NCBI GenBank assembly: GCA_024762845.1 | Contig: JANTGQ010000052.1 | Coordinates: 1-8,242 of the forward strand | Reading direction: 5' to 3' | Length of the DNA stretch: 8,242 nt | DNA from: Nitratifractor sp. | GTDB lineage: Bacteria; Campylobacterota; Campylobacteria; Campylobacterales; Sulfurovaceae | Shown here: positions 1-5,969 of the stretch, in pieces | How the letters are laid out: every line of letters starts with the position of its first letter | Position numbering within the stretch: the stretch's first letter is position 1 | Program-made: the position numbers and the translations under genes | Notes under the pieces: generated by a model | Seen by the model: only the letters and a program-made list of their open reading frames with translations | What the model was told of the DNA's origin: nothing | The model's database searches: none

Positions 1-865
1 CTAATTTGTAGGAACGCAGCGACATTATAACCCATATAAACCCAAAATAGAGCCCAAAGAAGAGTGAGCCCCATATCAGGTACCCTATATAGTTGTACTC
101 TTTTTGGAGCATACAGAATGGGCATTTGTGGGTTGGGAGTTCATAAACATAGGTTCCAAAAAAGTAGACAACGCTATAGTATGCAATTACACCAAAAAGG
201 GCAAGCAGCAGTGTACTCAAGAGCCTGCTCTCAAGATAGAGTGCCACTGCCACCCCAAAGTAGAGTGTAAAAAAGAGTACCAAAAGCATCTTTATATCCA
301 AACCAAACGGGAGCGGGTTTGCCCCTTCTAAATTACCAAAGAGTGCCGAGCAGCAGCTTACGGGTACAGAGGTGTCAATATTTGTAAAGTAGGAGATATC
401 TAGATAAAATTCGCCAAAAATAAGCAGTGCTGTAATTACAATTACCCAGCTTTTAAAACGAAAGAGAGGGTAGTTTTTCCCTAGTAGATCGTAGTGGTTG
501 GCAACCAAAAAGAGTAGTAATCCAAAGATGACAGTAATCTTGACAAAAAGGAGTGTCATCCCATAGTCGTTGGCACTAATAACGCCTGCACCGCACATTG
601 CACCTGGTACGATGAGAGAGAGGTTGTCAATTGTGTAGACAAAATAGATTAACAGTAAGAGCTTAAGTGTAAAGAGAAATGTCGCTATTGTCATAACAAG
701 ATTTGCCTCTTTCTCTAGCTTTAGTTGAAAGCTAGAGAAGCTGTTAAAGTCCCAGTAGCGTATAAATTTTAGTGCCATCACAAAGATAACTAATGTCAAT
801 AGGGCAAGTATTGTTTCGCTAAAGATGTAAACAATTACCTGATTATTTAGAAAGAGCGAATTCAT
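1..865 (-). CDS. Polytopic membrane protein with CPFC motif, C-terminus cut by window edge
   Basis: An uninterrupted minus-strand frame of 288 codons runs from ATG at 865 off the left edge. The start is the A of an ATGA overlap with the stop of the ABC ATPase gene upstream, which implies translational coupling; its own SD is weak. The protein is very hydrophobic, with about seven predicted membrane helices (roughly residues 11-33, 57-78, 104-122, 138-156, 190-210, 218-238, 260-281). It has five cysteines near helix ends: C91 in a GAMCGAG turn, C171-C172 in SCCSALF, and C248/C251 in HKCPFCMLQK. The CPFCxLQ sequence resembles the first CxxC loop of DsbB-type thiol oxidoreductases, but the rest does not look like DsbB or VKOR to me. 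From the paired cysteines and the NosL operon I infer a role in metal or thiol handling. The gene is real; the function is unassigned. Confidence 0.85.
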   Translation of the reverse strand, partial: MNSLFLNNQVIVYIFSETILALLTLVIFVMALKFIRYWDFNSFSSFQLKLEKEANLVMTIATFLFTLKLLLLIYFVYTIDNLSLIVPGAMCGAGVISANDYGMTLLFVKITVIFGLLLFLVANHYDLLGKNYPLFRFKSWVIVITALLIFGEFYLDISYFTNIDTSVPVSCCSALFGNLEGANPLPFGLDIKMLLVLFFTLYFGVAVALYLESRLLSTLLLALFGVIAYYSVVYFFGTYVYELPTHKCPFCMLQKEYNYIGYLIWGSLFFGLYFGFIWVIMSLRSYKL

Positions 866-1527
866 ACTATTTTACCGTTTTTAATATCTATTATCCTGTG
901 TTCACACTCTAGCGTTTTAAAGATTGGGTCGTGTGTGGCAACAACGATTGTTTGCCCCTCTTTGTGCATCTGCATCAATTGTTCGATAAAACTTTGAGAG
1001 TTTTTGCTATCGAGATTTGCAGTTGGCTCATCGCACAGCAGCAAGGAGGGCTTGGCAACAATTGCTCTTGCAATCGCCCCACGCTGCTTCTCACCACCAG
1101 AGAGTCTGTTTGGGTGGGCATCTTTTTTATGCTCTATGCGCGCTCTTTTAAGAGCAGCAAATGCCATCTCTTTTGCCTCTTTTACTCCTATCCTGTTTGC
1201 AACTAGAGGAACAAGAACATTATCTAAAAGTGTCAAGTTCTCTATTAAGTTAAAGTGCTGAAATACCATCCCAATCTTTTTTGCCCGAAAGTGGCTTAGG
1301 TGGATGTCTGGCAGTTTTGATATCGGCTCGGAGTCTATAAGCACTTTGCCAGAACTTGGCTTCTCCAACCCTGCCAATATCGAAAGCAAGGTTGTTTTGC
1401 CGCTGCCGCTTACGCCGCGTAAAAGTACCAGCTCGCCCTTTTGAATATGGAGTGTAATGCTATCGAGTATGCGCTCTTGCTTGCTGCCGACTGCGTACGT
1501 TTTATTAAGATTTTCTACTACTACCAT
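862..1527 (-). CDS. ABC transporter ATP-binding protein, LolD/MacB type
   Basis: This 221-residue nucleotide-binding subunit has all the ABC motifs: Walker A GVSGSGKT (38-45), Q-loop Q90, signature LSGGEKQR (142-149), Walker B LLLCDE (162-167), D-loop ANLD and the switch histidine H199 in ATHD. The length and the sequence around the signature and D-loop match the LolD/FtsE/MacB group, which drives FtsX-type permeases, and not the NosF subunit of classical nos clusters. The gene begins 3 bases after the stop of the permease gene, preceded by an AGGATAGG SD, and its TGA overlaps the ATG of the next membrane protein. It almost certainly acts on the cytoplasmic face with the adjacent permease as a dimer of each. 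The substrate is unknown; the NosL context suggests a copper-related or cuproprotein maturation task, which is inference. Confidence 0.93.
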   Translation of the reverse strand: MVVVENLNKTYAVGSKQERILDSITLHIQKGELVLLRGVSGSGKTTLLSILAGLEKPSSGKVLIDSEPISKLPDIHLSHFRAKKIGMVFQHFNLIENLTLLDNVLVPLVANRIGVKEAKEMAFAALKRARIEHKKDAHPNRLSGGEKQRGAIARAIVAKPSLLLCDEPTANLDSKNSQSFIEQLMQMHKEGQTIVVATHDPIFKTLECEHRIIDIKNGKIV

Positions 1528-1530
1528 TGC

Positions 1531-2703
1531 CTATCCTAATGCCTCTTTTGGATCTGTAACTGCAACTCTCCATACCGGAATAAGCACAGCGCTTAAGAAT
1601 GTTGTTGCATAGAGAATAAAGATTGTCGTCAGCGTTAACCAATCTATATGCGGTATCAAGGTTATGGAAGCTTCGTATGCTCTACCCAAAAAGATATTTT
1701 TCAGCAGTGGCGCGCCAAGCATAAAGACATAAATATACCCTAGCAGCGTGCCTAACACAAAGGAGAGTGCCACAATCGAGATGCTCTCGAGCGATTTTAG
1801 GGTAATGACATCTTTAATACTCCAGCCAAGGGCTCGAAATATTGCTACCTCTTTTTTCTCTAGCGAATTGGCAAGTGTGTAGCGCAGGTAGAGGATAAGC
1901 GCGAGCGTTGCAACCACCACAAGGTAGAGCACCAAAAATAGCCCACCTTTGTAGTTATAGAGATTCTCGTACGCCTCTTGCATCTGCTTTTTACCATAGA
2001 CTCGCGCGCTAAAAAAGAGGCTTTCGAGTTTGCTGCGAATATTGGAACGTTCATCTACATTTGGAACATTAAGCGCAATATCGGTAATTTGACTCTCCTT
2101 TAGTCCTACTATCTCTTTTGCCAACTCTTGGGGCATTATAATAAGGTTTGCACTAAAGAGAGCACTTCTGCTATCTAGCACCTTAAATATCTTTACCTTT
2201 TTAAGTTTGCCATCTGGGGTAAAGAAATTGTACGCTTTGGGATAAAAATGGCTCTTTAAGTAGTTATATACACTCTCCCCTACTATCATACTCTCCGAAG
2301 ATAAAAACGGCTTTATCTCCTCTTTTCTAAGGATATTATGGAGCGCCTTGGAAGCTTGTTCATCCAAGAGGTCGATACCGACTATCTGTGCATTGTGCTC
2401 TTTGTCAAAAAAGTAGCTTCCGTAGACTCTTTTTGTCACTTCGCTAACCCCGTAGATATCGACTATTTTATCAGCTATAGAGTCATTCAGAGGTACAAGG
2501 CGAGTTCCAACTCTCTTTTGCACAGTAAAGTCGGGCTCGAGACTCAGCTGCTTTTGAAAAGAGTATTTAATAGAGCCCGAGATATAGAGTACACTGCTAA
2601 GCAGAAAAATTACAACTGCAGAGAGTAGCGTAATGGCAATATAACGCTTTGCATTTTTAAACAGCGAGAGTGTAAAGAGGTAAAAGAAGCTGTTATTGAG
2701 CAT
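1531..2703 (-). CDS. FtsX/LolC-type ABC transporter permease
   Basis: The 390-residue product has the four-helix layout of the FtsX/MacB/LolC permease family: TM1 about 22-41, a periplasmic domain of about 210 residues (42-255), then three C-terminal helices (about 260-282, 310-335, 358-380). The coupling stretch EKKEVAIFRALGWS after TM2 and the terminal TDPKEAL are typical of the family. Members move or release envelope proteins and lipids by mechanotransmission and usually do not carry small solutes across the membrane. I chose ATG at 2703 (MLNNSFFYLF) over the one at 2751, because 2703 has a GGAT-type SD, gives a normal short N-terminus, and overlaps the preceding small gene by only 11 bases. 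With one permease gene, a homodimer is expected. It pairs with the ATPase that follows 3 bases later. Confidence 0.92.
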   Translation of the reverse strand: MLNNSFFYLFTLSLFKNAKRYIAITLLSAVVIFLLSSVLYISGSIKYSFQKQLSLEPDFTVQKRVGTRLVPLNDSIADKIVDIYGVSEVTKRVYGSYFFDKEHNAQIVGIDLLDEQASKALHNILRKEEIKPFLSSESMIVGESVYNYLKSHFYPKAYNFFTPDGKLKKVKIFKVLDSRSALFSANLIIMPQELAKEIVGLKESQITDIALNVPNVDERSNIRSKLESLFFSARVYGKKQMQEAYENLYNYKGGLFLVLYLVVVATLALILYLRYTLANSLEKKEVAIFRALGWSIKDVITLKSLESISIVALSFVLGTLLGYIYVFMLGAPLLKNIFLGRAYEASITLIPHIDWLTLTTIFILYATTFLSAVLIPVWRVAVTDPKEALG

Positions 2704-2947
2704 AGACAAAATCCAGATAATCAATTTTTGGCAGCTCGGGATAGGCAACATTGTGCGCTTTTAAACCGTATGGGGCACTGCTTTCTGTAGTGTCTTGAAC
2801 CAAAGAGAGCTTAACGCTGTGACCTAATGTTGCAATATCTTGTGAAGCTTTGATAACACTCTCCTCGTTAAAACTATATATATGCAACAGTATCGCAAGG
2901 GTAGCAAATAGTAAAACAACTGCCACAGCTAGGAACTCTTTTATCAT
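2693..2947 (-). CDS. Small single-pass membrane protein between nosL and the ABC permease
   Basis: This 84-residue protein has one hydrophobic segment at about residues 5-24, following MIKE, so a membrane anchor or uncleaved signal sequence is likely, with about 60 residues in the periplasm. The periplasmic part has no cysteine or clear metal motif; it ends in the hydrophobic/acidic tail KIDYLDFVYAQ. The start is well supported by an AAGG SD seven bases upstream and by position: nosL ends 9 bases before it, and its TAA overlaps the permease start by 11 bases. I do not recognise the family. Its place between a periplasmic NosL and an FtsX-type permease suggests an accessory or adaptor of the transporter, which is inference only. 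Confidence 0.8.
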   Translation of the reverse strand: MIKEFLAVAVVLLFATLAILLHIYSFNEESVIKASQDIATLGHSVKLSLVQDTTESSAPYGLKAHNVAYPELPKIDYLDFVYAQ

Positions 2948-2956
2948 CTATCGACC

Positions 2957-3631
2957 TTAAATCTTTTGCCCATCGAGTCCCATCACAATTTGTGGCGTAA
3001 TATCTTTGAATTTTAAAATCTTTTTACCCTTATGCTCTTGCATAAAGTTTTGTGCCTCTTTTTCGCTTTTGAATGGAACAAGTTCATTCCCCATCGGTCC
3101 ATAAACATTCGAACCTACTACGTAAAACGCTTCTCTTGCATCAACTGCTTCGAGGGTATAGAAGTCACTTACCTGAACCTTCTCTATCTTGCTTCTATCG
3201 TAGGGAAAGTCGGCATCAAAAAAGTAGAACTTCATCATATCTTTTACACCGTCAAAATAGTAGGGTTTTCCATCTACCACCATCTGTGCAGCCCACTTTG
3301 GATACTTATAGACAAACATACCGCAAACCGGACATTTACTGCCCTCTGGAACTTTTATCTCTGCGCCGTTACTATGAAGCTTTCCATTTAAAAGATAAAA
3401 TGCCACCGCCTGGCTTTTTGCATCAGATAAAGTGCCACACGCTCCACTCTCTTGTACTTTTTTGCCAAGATCATCAAGCGTGCCAACCGGTTTTGGAAGC
3501 TTACTCTTTTCACAAAGTAACTCTACTATCTTCTCTCCTTGCATGGAGAGTTTTTTTATCTTCCCGATACTTAAATTTTGGGCGTTGAGTATAAAAAAAG
3601 TAAATAGAAACAGTAGTAAGAACCTAACCAT
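2957..3631 (-). CDS. nosL: NosL-type periplasmic copper-binding protein
   Basis: The 224-residue product starts with a signal peptide (MVRFLLLFLFTFFILNA, likely cut before Q18). The NosL core spans about 95-215: CPVCGM at 100-105, the KWAAQ and YYFDGVKDMMKFY segments after it, and GPMGNELVPF near 178-187, which matches the conserved PMG region. NosL proteins bind Cu(I) outside the cytoplasm and serve in copper-centre assembly of nitrous oxide reductase, but relatives occur without nosZ. Two features differ from the classical form: there is no lipobox cysteine at the signal cleavage site, and an added N-terminal region (about 18-94) carries C40 and C65. The ATG at 3631 has a GAAGG SD. It is the first gene of a tight five-gene operon with a transporter. 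No nosZ, nosD or nosY lies in this window, so the client enzyme is unknown. Confidence 0.9.
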   Translation of the reverse strand: MVRFLLLFLFTFFILNAQNLSIGKIKKLSMQGEKIVELLCEKSKLPKPVGTLDDLGKKVQESGACGTLSDAKSQAVAFYLLNGKLHSNGAEIKVPEGSKCPVCGMFVYKYPKWAAQMVVDGKPYYFDGVKDMMKFYFFDADFPYDRSKIEKVQVSDFYTLEAVDAREAFYVVGSNVYGPMGNELVPFKSEKEAQNFMQEHKGKKILKFKDITPQIVMGLDGQKI

Positions 3632-3648
3632 TATATGCCTTCAATAGT

Positions 3649-3671
3649 ATTTTATCAGAGAGTCTATTTTA
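3649..3671 (-). promoter_or_regulatory. Possible promoter region of the nosL operon
   Basis: Two TAAAAT-type -10 candidates lie just upstream of nosL on the minus strand, at 3671-3666 (within TGTAAAAT) and 3654-3649 (within TGATAAAAT). Neither has a convincing -35 at 17 bases. The second would give a leader of only about a dozen bases before the start codon. Something must drive nosL, because a terminator-like hairpin lies upstream, but the exact element is a guess. Confidence 0.3.
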
Positions 3672-3695
3672 CAGTAGAATTGTTAAATGAGTGTT

Positions 3696-3722
3696 AAACA
3701 GAGTTTAATAACTCTGTTTTTT
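3696..3722 (+). terminator. Perfect 10-bp inverted repeat followed by T6, terminator-like on the plus strand
   Basis: The arms 3696-3705 (AAACAGAGTT) and 3710-3719 (AACTCTGTTT) are perfectly complementary around a 4-base TAAT loop. On the plus strand the stem runs into six T residues (3717-3722). On the minus strand the hairpin is the same but is followed only by AACA, so it would be a weaker terminator. No plus-strand gene precedes it. It may be a backup stop for minus-strand readthrough, a block to antisense transcription, or a protein-binding palindrome upstream of nosL. Confidence 0.5.
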
Positions 3723-3739
3723 GTATATAGCAAGCTTAT

Positions 3740-3770
3740 AAAAATCGCGCTCTTTGCGCCGCAAAGGAGC
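3740..3770 (-). terminator. Rho-independent terminator of the OmpA-lipoprotein unit
   Basis: On the minus strand GCTCCTTTGC (3770-3761) pairs with GCAAAGAGC (3757-3749) around a GGC loop with one bulged base. After a short GCGA spacer come five T residues (3744-3740). It lies 15 bases after the stop of the 41-residue gene, where an operon end is expected, and it is the most GC-rich short stretch in this intergenic region. Confidence 0.55.
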
Positions 3771-3784
3771 ATATTATCCCCTTC

Positions 3785-3910
3785 TTAATGTTCGTTAAAA
3801 AACTCTTCTGTTTGATTACAGCTATCTTTCCCCAAAAGGTACCCTATATATAGACTTAATAACCCAGCCAGCAGTAAACAAAACCCAATTTGTGATGCAA
3901 TCTCTAACAT
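3785..3910 (-). CDS. 41-residue membrane protein coupled to the OmpA lipoprotein gene
   Basis: This short gene reads MLEIASQIGFCLLLAG at its start and ends in a charged tail, KDSCNQTEEFFNEH. One membrane helix covers about residues 7-27 and has a GYLLGK exit, so it is probably a single-pass inner-membrane protein with the charged tail in the cytoplasm. The start is strongly supported: an AGGAG SD at 3921-3917 lies inside the end of the upstream gene, 6 bases from the ATG, and the ATG follows that gene's TAG after a single base. A terminator-like hairpin begins 15 bases downstream. Cysteines are present at C11 and C31. I do not recognise a function. Coupling to an OmpA lipoprotein suggests an envelope role. 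Confidence 0.75.
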   Translation of the reverse strand: MLEIASQIGFCLLLAGLLSLYIGYLLGKDSCNQTEEFFNEH

Positions 3911-3911
3911 T

Positions 3912-5150
3912 CTACTCTCCTATCAATATAAATTCTACTCTTCTATTTTTAGCCTTATTCTCAGGCGAATCATTTGGTACCAACGGTTTACTCTCACCAT
4001 ACCCTTTAGTAGTAAAGTTCTCTCCATTCAATCCAAATTGAATGAGTGCTTTTTTTACCATATCTACACGCTCTTGCGAAAGGTTTTGGTTATATGCTGC
4101 GTCACCGTCGCTATCTGTGTGTCCAGCAATTTCCATTTTTTTATTTGGGTACTTCTTTAAGATAGCATAAATCTTTTTAATAGTCTCTATACCTTCAGGT
4201 GTAATTATAGAGCTGTCTACCTCAAATTTAATATGCTCCAACTGCAGTAAATCTCTAATCTCTTTTTGAACGCCACTCTCATCAACAGCAGCATCTTCTG
4301 TAGTATTCGCTTCTTCTTTACTCTCTACAGTTGCTGGAGTATTGTTTGTATCTTTTGCTGTCTCATCAGTAGTTGTAGTAACATTATTCTCCTCTACTGT
4401 TGTGTTCTCTTCTTTTACCTCTGGTTTCTCATTTTTATCTAATGGGTTTGTACCTGCACTCTTCTCGTCAATATTAGATACACCATCTCCGTCGCTATCA
4501 TTTTTAGGGTCAGCATCGTCACTATCAAGTTCATCAACCACGCCATCGCTGTCGTTATCTAAAATAGCCGACTCTACTACATCGCTTTTGCTATCTTTAT
4601 CGCTATCTTTACCCATCTCATCTTTATCTGGTTTTCCATCTTTATCTGTATCTTTTAGTGTTGGGTGCGATGCGACGTCCAATGGGTTAGTACCTGCTTT
4701 TTTCTCTGCTATATTACTAAAGCCATCTCTATCGCTATCGTTATTAACATCCGTATCATCACTATCTAGCTCATCTACTACGCCGTCGTTATCTTTATCT
4801 TTTACAGATGACTCCAAAACATCCAAAAAGCTATCGTTGTCGCTATCTTTTTTCCCCTCTACACCATCTAACTTTCCATCACCATCTGTATCTTTGTTAA
4901 ACGGATCGCTGTTTATTGCCTCTTCCTCTTTATTGCTTAATCCGTCACCATCTATGTCTTCATCTTGACTATCTGCAATACCATCACCGTCTAAATCTTC
5001 TATCTTCTTTTTCTCTACTACCGTTACTGTACTACTGTTCTCTTCAGCTAGCACACCTGTTTTTTTATCACTGCTACAGTGACTTAAAGTACATATAATA
5101 ATTAGTAAACCAAGCAAACAAACAGCAATTTTCAACCTACTATTACACAT
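3912..5150 (-). CDS. OmpA-family lipoprotein with thrombospondin type 3 calcium-binding repeats
   Basis: The 412-residue product has an N-terminal hydrophobic signal (5-22) ending in LSHC with Cys25 as the likely lipidated residue; His just before the cysteine is unusual for a lipobox. Residues about 52-238 are rich in DxDGDG-type acidic loops, the pattern of thrombospondin type 3 / calcium-binding repeats, arranged as two large units plus a partial third. A Thr/Glu/Asn linker (239-295) leads to an OmpA C-terminal peptidoglycan-binding domain (about 307-410), with FEVDSS, GHTDSDG, NQNLSQERV, GYGESKP and KAKNRRVEF as hallmarks. The protein probably tethers the outer membrane to the cell wall, with the calcium repeats as a rigid spacer. 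The ATG at 5150 has an AGGGG SD and a clear promoter upstream. Outer-membrane placement is inferred from the family. Confidence 0.92.
   Translation of the reverse strand: MCNSRLKIAVCLLGLLIIICTLSHCSSDKKTGVLAEENSSTVTVVEKKKIEDLDGDGIADSQDEDIDGDGLSNKEEEAINSDPFNKDTDGDGKLDGVEGKKDSDNDSFLDVLESSVKDKDNDGVVDELDSDDTDVNNDSDRDGFSNIAEKKAGTNPLDVASHPTLKDTDKDGKPDKDEMGKDSDKDSKSDVVESAILDNDSDGVVDELDSDDADPKNDSDGDGVSNIDEKSAGTNPLDKNEKPEVKEENTTVEENNVTTTTDETAKDTNNTPATVESKEEANTTEDAAVDESGVQKEIRDLLQLEHIKFEVDSSIITPEGIETIKKIYAILKKYPNKKMEIAGHTDSDGDAAYNQNLSQERVDMVKKALIQFGLNGENFTTKGYGESKPLVPNDSPENKAKNRRVEFILIGE
3917..3921 (-). promoter_or_regulatory. Ribosome binding site AGGAG of the 41-residue gene
   Basis: AGGAG on the minus strand lies 6 bases before the ATG at 3910, inside the last codons of the OmpA-lipoprotein gene. 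It decides in favour of this very short reading frame being translated, probably by ribosomes finishing the upstream gene. Confidence 0.7.
4437..4952 (-). repeat. In-frame tandem repeats coding for calcium-binding units of the lipoprotein
   Basis: The units lie at residues 67-139 (73 aa), 140-219 (80 aa) and 220-238 (partial). Units two and three share the GTNPLD motif exactly 80 residues (240 bases) apart, and units one and two share DGVVDELDSDD. Each unit begins with a DxDG loop followed by a (F/V/L)SN sequence. The repeat is visible at the DNA level too, for example near 4441 and 4681 on the plus strand. This indicates internal duplication and a possible route to length variation between strains. 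Confidence 0.8.
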
Positions 5151-5178
5151 TAACGCCCCTTTTAAGATTTTATAAGTT

Positions 5179-5206
5179 ATTATAGCATAAATAGAAATGA
5201 GTTCAA
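5179..5206 (-). promoter_or_regulatory. Sigma70-type promoter of the OmpA-lipoprotein gene
   Basis: On the minus strand a -35 TTGAAC (5206-5201) and a -10 TATAAT (5184-5179) are separated by 16 bases. Transcription would start near 5172 and give a leader of about 22 bases containing the AGGGG SD. The match to consensus is very good, so this gene probably has its own promoter apart from the rhodanese/LysM unit. Confidence 0.75.
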
Positions 5207-5222
5207 GAAATATACTCTATTG

Positions 5223-5254
5223 AAAAAAATATTTGAAGAGAAGTGTACTCTCAA
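5223..5254 (-). terminator. Possible terminator after the rhodanese-LysM-rhodanese unit
   Basis: On the minus strand TTGAGAG (5254-5248) pairs with CTCTTCAA (5240-5233) with one bulged base and a 7-base loop, followed after a few bases by seven T residues (5229-5223). The stem is short and AT-rich, so this is only a moderate candidate. It lies immediately before the promoter of the next gene, a sensible place for a stop. Confidence 0.4.
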
Positions 5255-5274
5255 TTGCTTGAAAGTATTAAATC

Positions 5275-5309
5275 CTATCAGAGATACCCTTAAGATATTT
5301 GACTGATAG
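5275..5309. repeat. Inverted repeat shortly after the stop of the second rhodanese gene
   Basis: CTATCAG (5275-5281) and CTGATAG (5303-5309) are perfect complements 21 bases apart, and part of the loop can pair further. On the minus strand it lies about 15 bases after the stop codon and is not followed by a T-run. It may protect the mRNA 3' end or assist termination at the next hairpin. Confidence 0.35.
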
Positions 5310-5323
5310 AGTAGATATAAGCT

Positions 5324-5968
5324 CTATTTAGCCTCTATCGCTTTATGTATTACAGTTGTCAAACCAAGTAGTTTCCATCCTTGAAGACCAGATCTATAGT
5401 AGAAAAGTTTCTCTTTTGGGTACCCTTTTGCAGCTATGTTTTTAATAAAATTTACCGAAGATCCACACCACAACCCATTACAAAAGACTGCTAAATCTTT
5501 AGCATTTGTAAAATCAAATGTTCCATCACCATTATCTTTAGCACCAAGCGCTTTAAACAAAGCTTTTTTAATCTTATCTGAATTTACAGTAGTCACACTA
5601 AAAGGGATGTTAATCGCTCCCGGTATTGTCTCTAGTTGATAAAGACTTTTGAGGCGCGCATCTATCAATAGACCTTTTTTTGTATATACTTTGTTTTTAA
5701 TAAAGTCAATCAACTCCAACTCTCCAAGTGTTTGCACCCCTTCTACAGGAGCAATAGTTGGAATACAGTGTGGTGGGCAAAGTCTGGAAGTTTTTGTATA
5801 ATCGTCTGAGAGTCTGTTGTAGGTGTCTTGGATTCTGGAAATTTTTACCTTAGTTCCACTGTCATCTATCACAACATAGGGAATATCCTGAGATATTTTA
5901 ACCTGAATATTCTCTTTTGCCGCCAAGCTACCAATTAAAATTGGTAGCAAAAGCAAATATTTTTTCAT
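5324..5968 (-). CDS. Periplasmic rhodanese-like protein with CPPxC motif (paralogue 1)
   Basis: The 214-residue product has a signal peptide (MKKYLLLLPILIGSLAA, cut near A17). A conserved N-terminal region includes QDIPYV, RIQDT and TSRLCPPHC with C64/C68. A rhodanese-like fold follows: LLIDAR (100-105), the TIPGAINIPFS segment (115-124), the active-site loop FCNGLWCGSS with C163 and C168, then GYP...YYRSGLQGW and LGLTT. Rhodanese domains carry sulfur as a cysteine persulfide or act in thiol chemistry. C163 sits at the canonical catalytic position; C168 is a second cysteine in the loop. Its start lies one base after the LysM gene stop, with an AAGGA SD inside that gene, so translation is coupled. 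It aligns nearly end to end with the rhodanese-like protein two genes upstream. The substrate is unknown. Confidence 0.88.
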   Translation of the reverse strand: MKKYLLLLPILIGSLAAKENIQVKISQDIPYVVIDDSGTKVKISRIQDTYNRLSDDYTKTSRLCPPHCIPTIAPVEGVQTLGELELIDFIKNKVYTKKGLLIDARLKSLYQLETIPGAINIPFSVTTVNSDKIKKALFKALGAKDNGDGTFDFTNAKDLAVFCNGLWCGSSVNFIKNIAAKGYPKEKLFYYRSGLQGWKLLGLTTVIHKAIEAK

Positions 5969-5969
5969 A

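Noticed and set aside
862..2703. Assignment of the transporter as NosF/NosY
   Set aside because: The permease has FtsX/MacB topology with a large periplasmic domain, and the ATPase fits LolD. NosY is a six-helix permease without such a domain.
2704..2751. Longer N-terminus for the permease starting at 2751
   Set aside because: No SD before 2751, and it would overlap the small membrane protein by 59 bases. The start at 2703 is better supported.
3073..3588. Plus-strand 171-codon frame opposite nosL
   Set aside because: Lies entirely antisense to nosL, which has a signal peptide and conserved motifs. The translated product has no recognisable domain.
3683..3772. 29-codon minus-strand frame with an AGGGG sequence before its ATG
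   Set aside because: Its start codon lies in the stem of the terminator-like hairpin and the frame runs through the second palindrome. The peptide has no clear character. Chance is more likely.
78..3853. Shared short sequence around GGTACCCTATATA near 79 and 3839
   Set aside because: Both copies encode the same YIGYL peptide in separate membrane proteins. There is no extended similarity, so coincidence of coding is enough.
4342..4968. Plus-strand 208-codon frame rich in Ser and Leu
   Set aside because: It is the antisense of the Asp-rich calcium repeats in the lipoprotein gene: GAT/GAC codons read backwards give Ser/Leu/Val-type codons. No SD, and the composition is explained by the real gene.
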